Shown: in pieces, positions 5,873 to 6,249 of the stretch
Numbering within the stretch: position 1 is the first letter of the stretch
Layout of the letters: each line of letters starts with the position of its first letter
Assembly: GCA_028290685.1 (NCBI GenBank)
Contig: JAQGJI010000044.1
Span: 1-6,249, forward strand
Direction: 5' to 3'
DNA length: 6,249 nucleotides
Source of the DNA: Devosia sp.
GTDB lineage: Bacteria; Pseudomonadota; Alphaproteobacteria; Rhizobiales; Devosiaceae
Program-made: the position numbers and the translations under genes
The notes under the pieces: generated by a model
What the model was told of the DNA's origin: nothing
Databases searched by the model: none
Seen by the model: only the letters and a program-made list of their open reading frames with translations

Positions 5873-6249
5873 ATGCCCGCATATCGTTCCCGCACCACTA
5901 CCCATGGCCGCAACATGGCTGGCGCTCGCGGTCTTTGGCGCGCGACCGGCATGAAGGACAGCGATTTCGGCAAACCCATCATCGCGGTGGTCAATAGTTT
6001 TACCCAGTTCGTGCCGGGCCATGTGCATCTCAAGGATCTGGGGCAGCTGGTGGCGCGCGAGATCGAGGCAGCCGGCGGCGTCGCCAAGGAATTCAACACC
6101 ATCGCAGTCGATGACGGCATCGCCATGGGCCATGACGGGATGCTGTATTCCCTGCCCAGCCGCGATCTGATCGCGGATTCGGTGGAGTACATGGTCAACG
6201 CCCATTGCGCCGACGCCATGGTGTGCATTTCCAACTGCGACAAGATCAC
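5873..6249 (+). CDS. ilvD: Dihydroxy-acid dehydratase, N-terminal part
   Basis: Iron-sulfur and Mg-dependent enzyme that dehydrates 2,3-dihydroxy-isovalerate and 2,3-dihydroxy-3-methylvalerate to the keto acids that become valine, leucine and isoleucine (and pantothenate). Only the first 125 residues are present; the family is about 610 long, so roughly four fifths lie beyond the right edge. The match to the classical E. coli type is almost continuous: MPAYRSRTTTHGRNMAGARG, GKPIIAVVNSFTQFVPGHVH, EFNTIAVDDGIAMGH, YSLPSRDLIADSVEYMVNAH and CADAMVCISNCDKI. Asp81 and Asp123 (metal), Cys122 (cluster ligand) and Lys124 (carbamylated in homologues) all fall at the expected numbers. The ATG at 5873 has GAGG (5862-5865) 7 bases upstream. 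The palindrome at 5768-5795 lies in its upstream region and may control it. Confidence 0.97.
   Translation, partial: MPAYRSRTTTHGRNMAGARGLWRATGMKDSDFGKPIIAVVNSFTQFVPGHVHLKDLGQLVAREIEAAGGVAKEFNTIAVDDGIAMGHDGMLYSLPSRDLIADSVEYMVNAHCADAMVCISNCDKI

Noticed and set aside
5710..6249. Upstream extension of the 127-residue protein antisense to ilvD
   Set aside because: It runs through the palindrome and opposite the highly conserved ilvD coding sequence; only the ATGs at 5709 and 5754 have SD-like sequences.

Overview
The window (about 62% G+C by eye) looks like ordinary chromosomal DNA from an alphaproteobacterium, most likely Hyphomicrobiales and possibly Devosia-like. The evidence is protein family content, a lysC-ptsP-prfA gene order I know from that order, and an intergenic palindromic repeat of a style common in such genomes. 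The taxon is inferred from content and cannot be proved here.

Left part, minus strand, read from right to left: lysC (aspartokinase, 3912-2647), ptsP (nitrogen-PTS enzyme I, 2581-314) and the first 40 codons of prfA (peptide chain release factor 1, 122-1, cut by the window edge). These probably form one operon. The ptsP-prfA gap carries a ~113-bp inverted-repeat element (160-272). lysC starts at TTG and contains a second, SD-preceded ATG at codon 260, which could give a separate regulatory (beta) subunit.

Middle, plus strand, divergent from lysC: ubiG (ubiquinone O-methyltransferase, 4066-4806), then an unrecognised small exported protein (4867-5310). The 153-bp lysC-ubiG spacer holds a plausible lysC promoter and a 7-bp inverted repeat in the ubiG leader.

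Right part: an unrecognised 127-residue acidic protein on the minus strand (5709-5326) converges on the exported protein gene. It is divergent from ilvD (dihydroxy-acid dehydratase, from 5873, cut by the right edge). The 163-bp spacer between these two carries a near-perfect 28-bp palindrome (5768-5795) that looks like the operator of a dimeric repressor, although no regulator gene is in view.

The named genes are housekeeping: aspartate-family and branched-chain amino acid synthesis, ubiquinone synthesis, nitrogen-PTS signalling and translation termination. I see no CRISPR array, phage, transposase, tRNA or rRNA, and no convincing new multi-gene system. The points most worth a second look are the 5768-5795 palindrome, the operon-internal repeat, the possible lysC internal start and the two unknown proteins.
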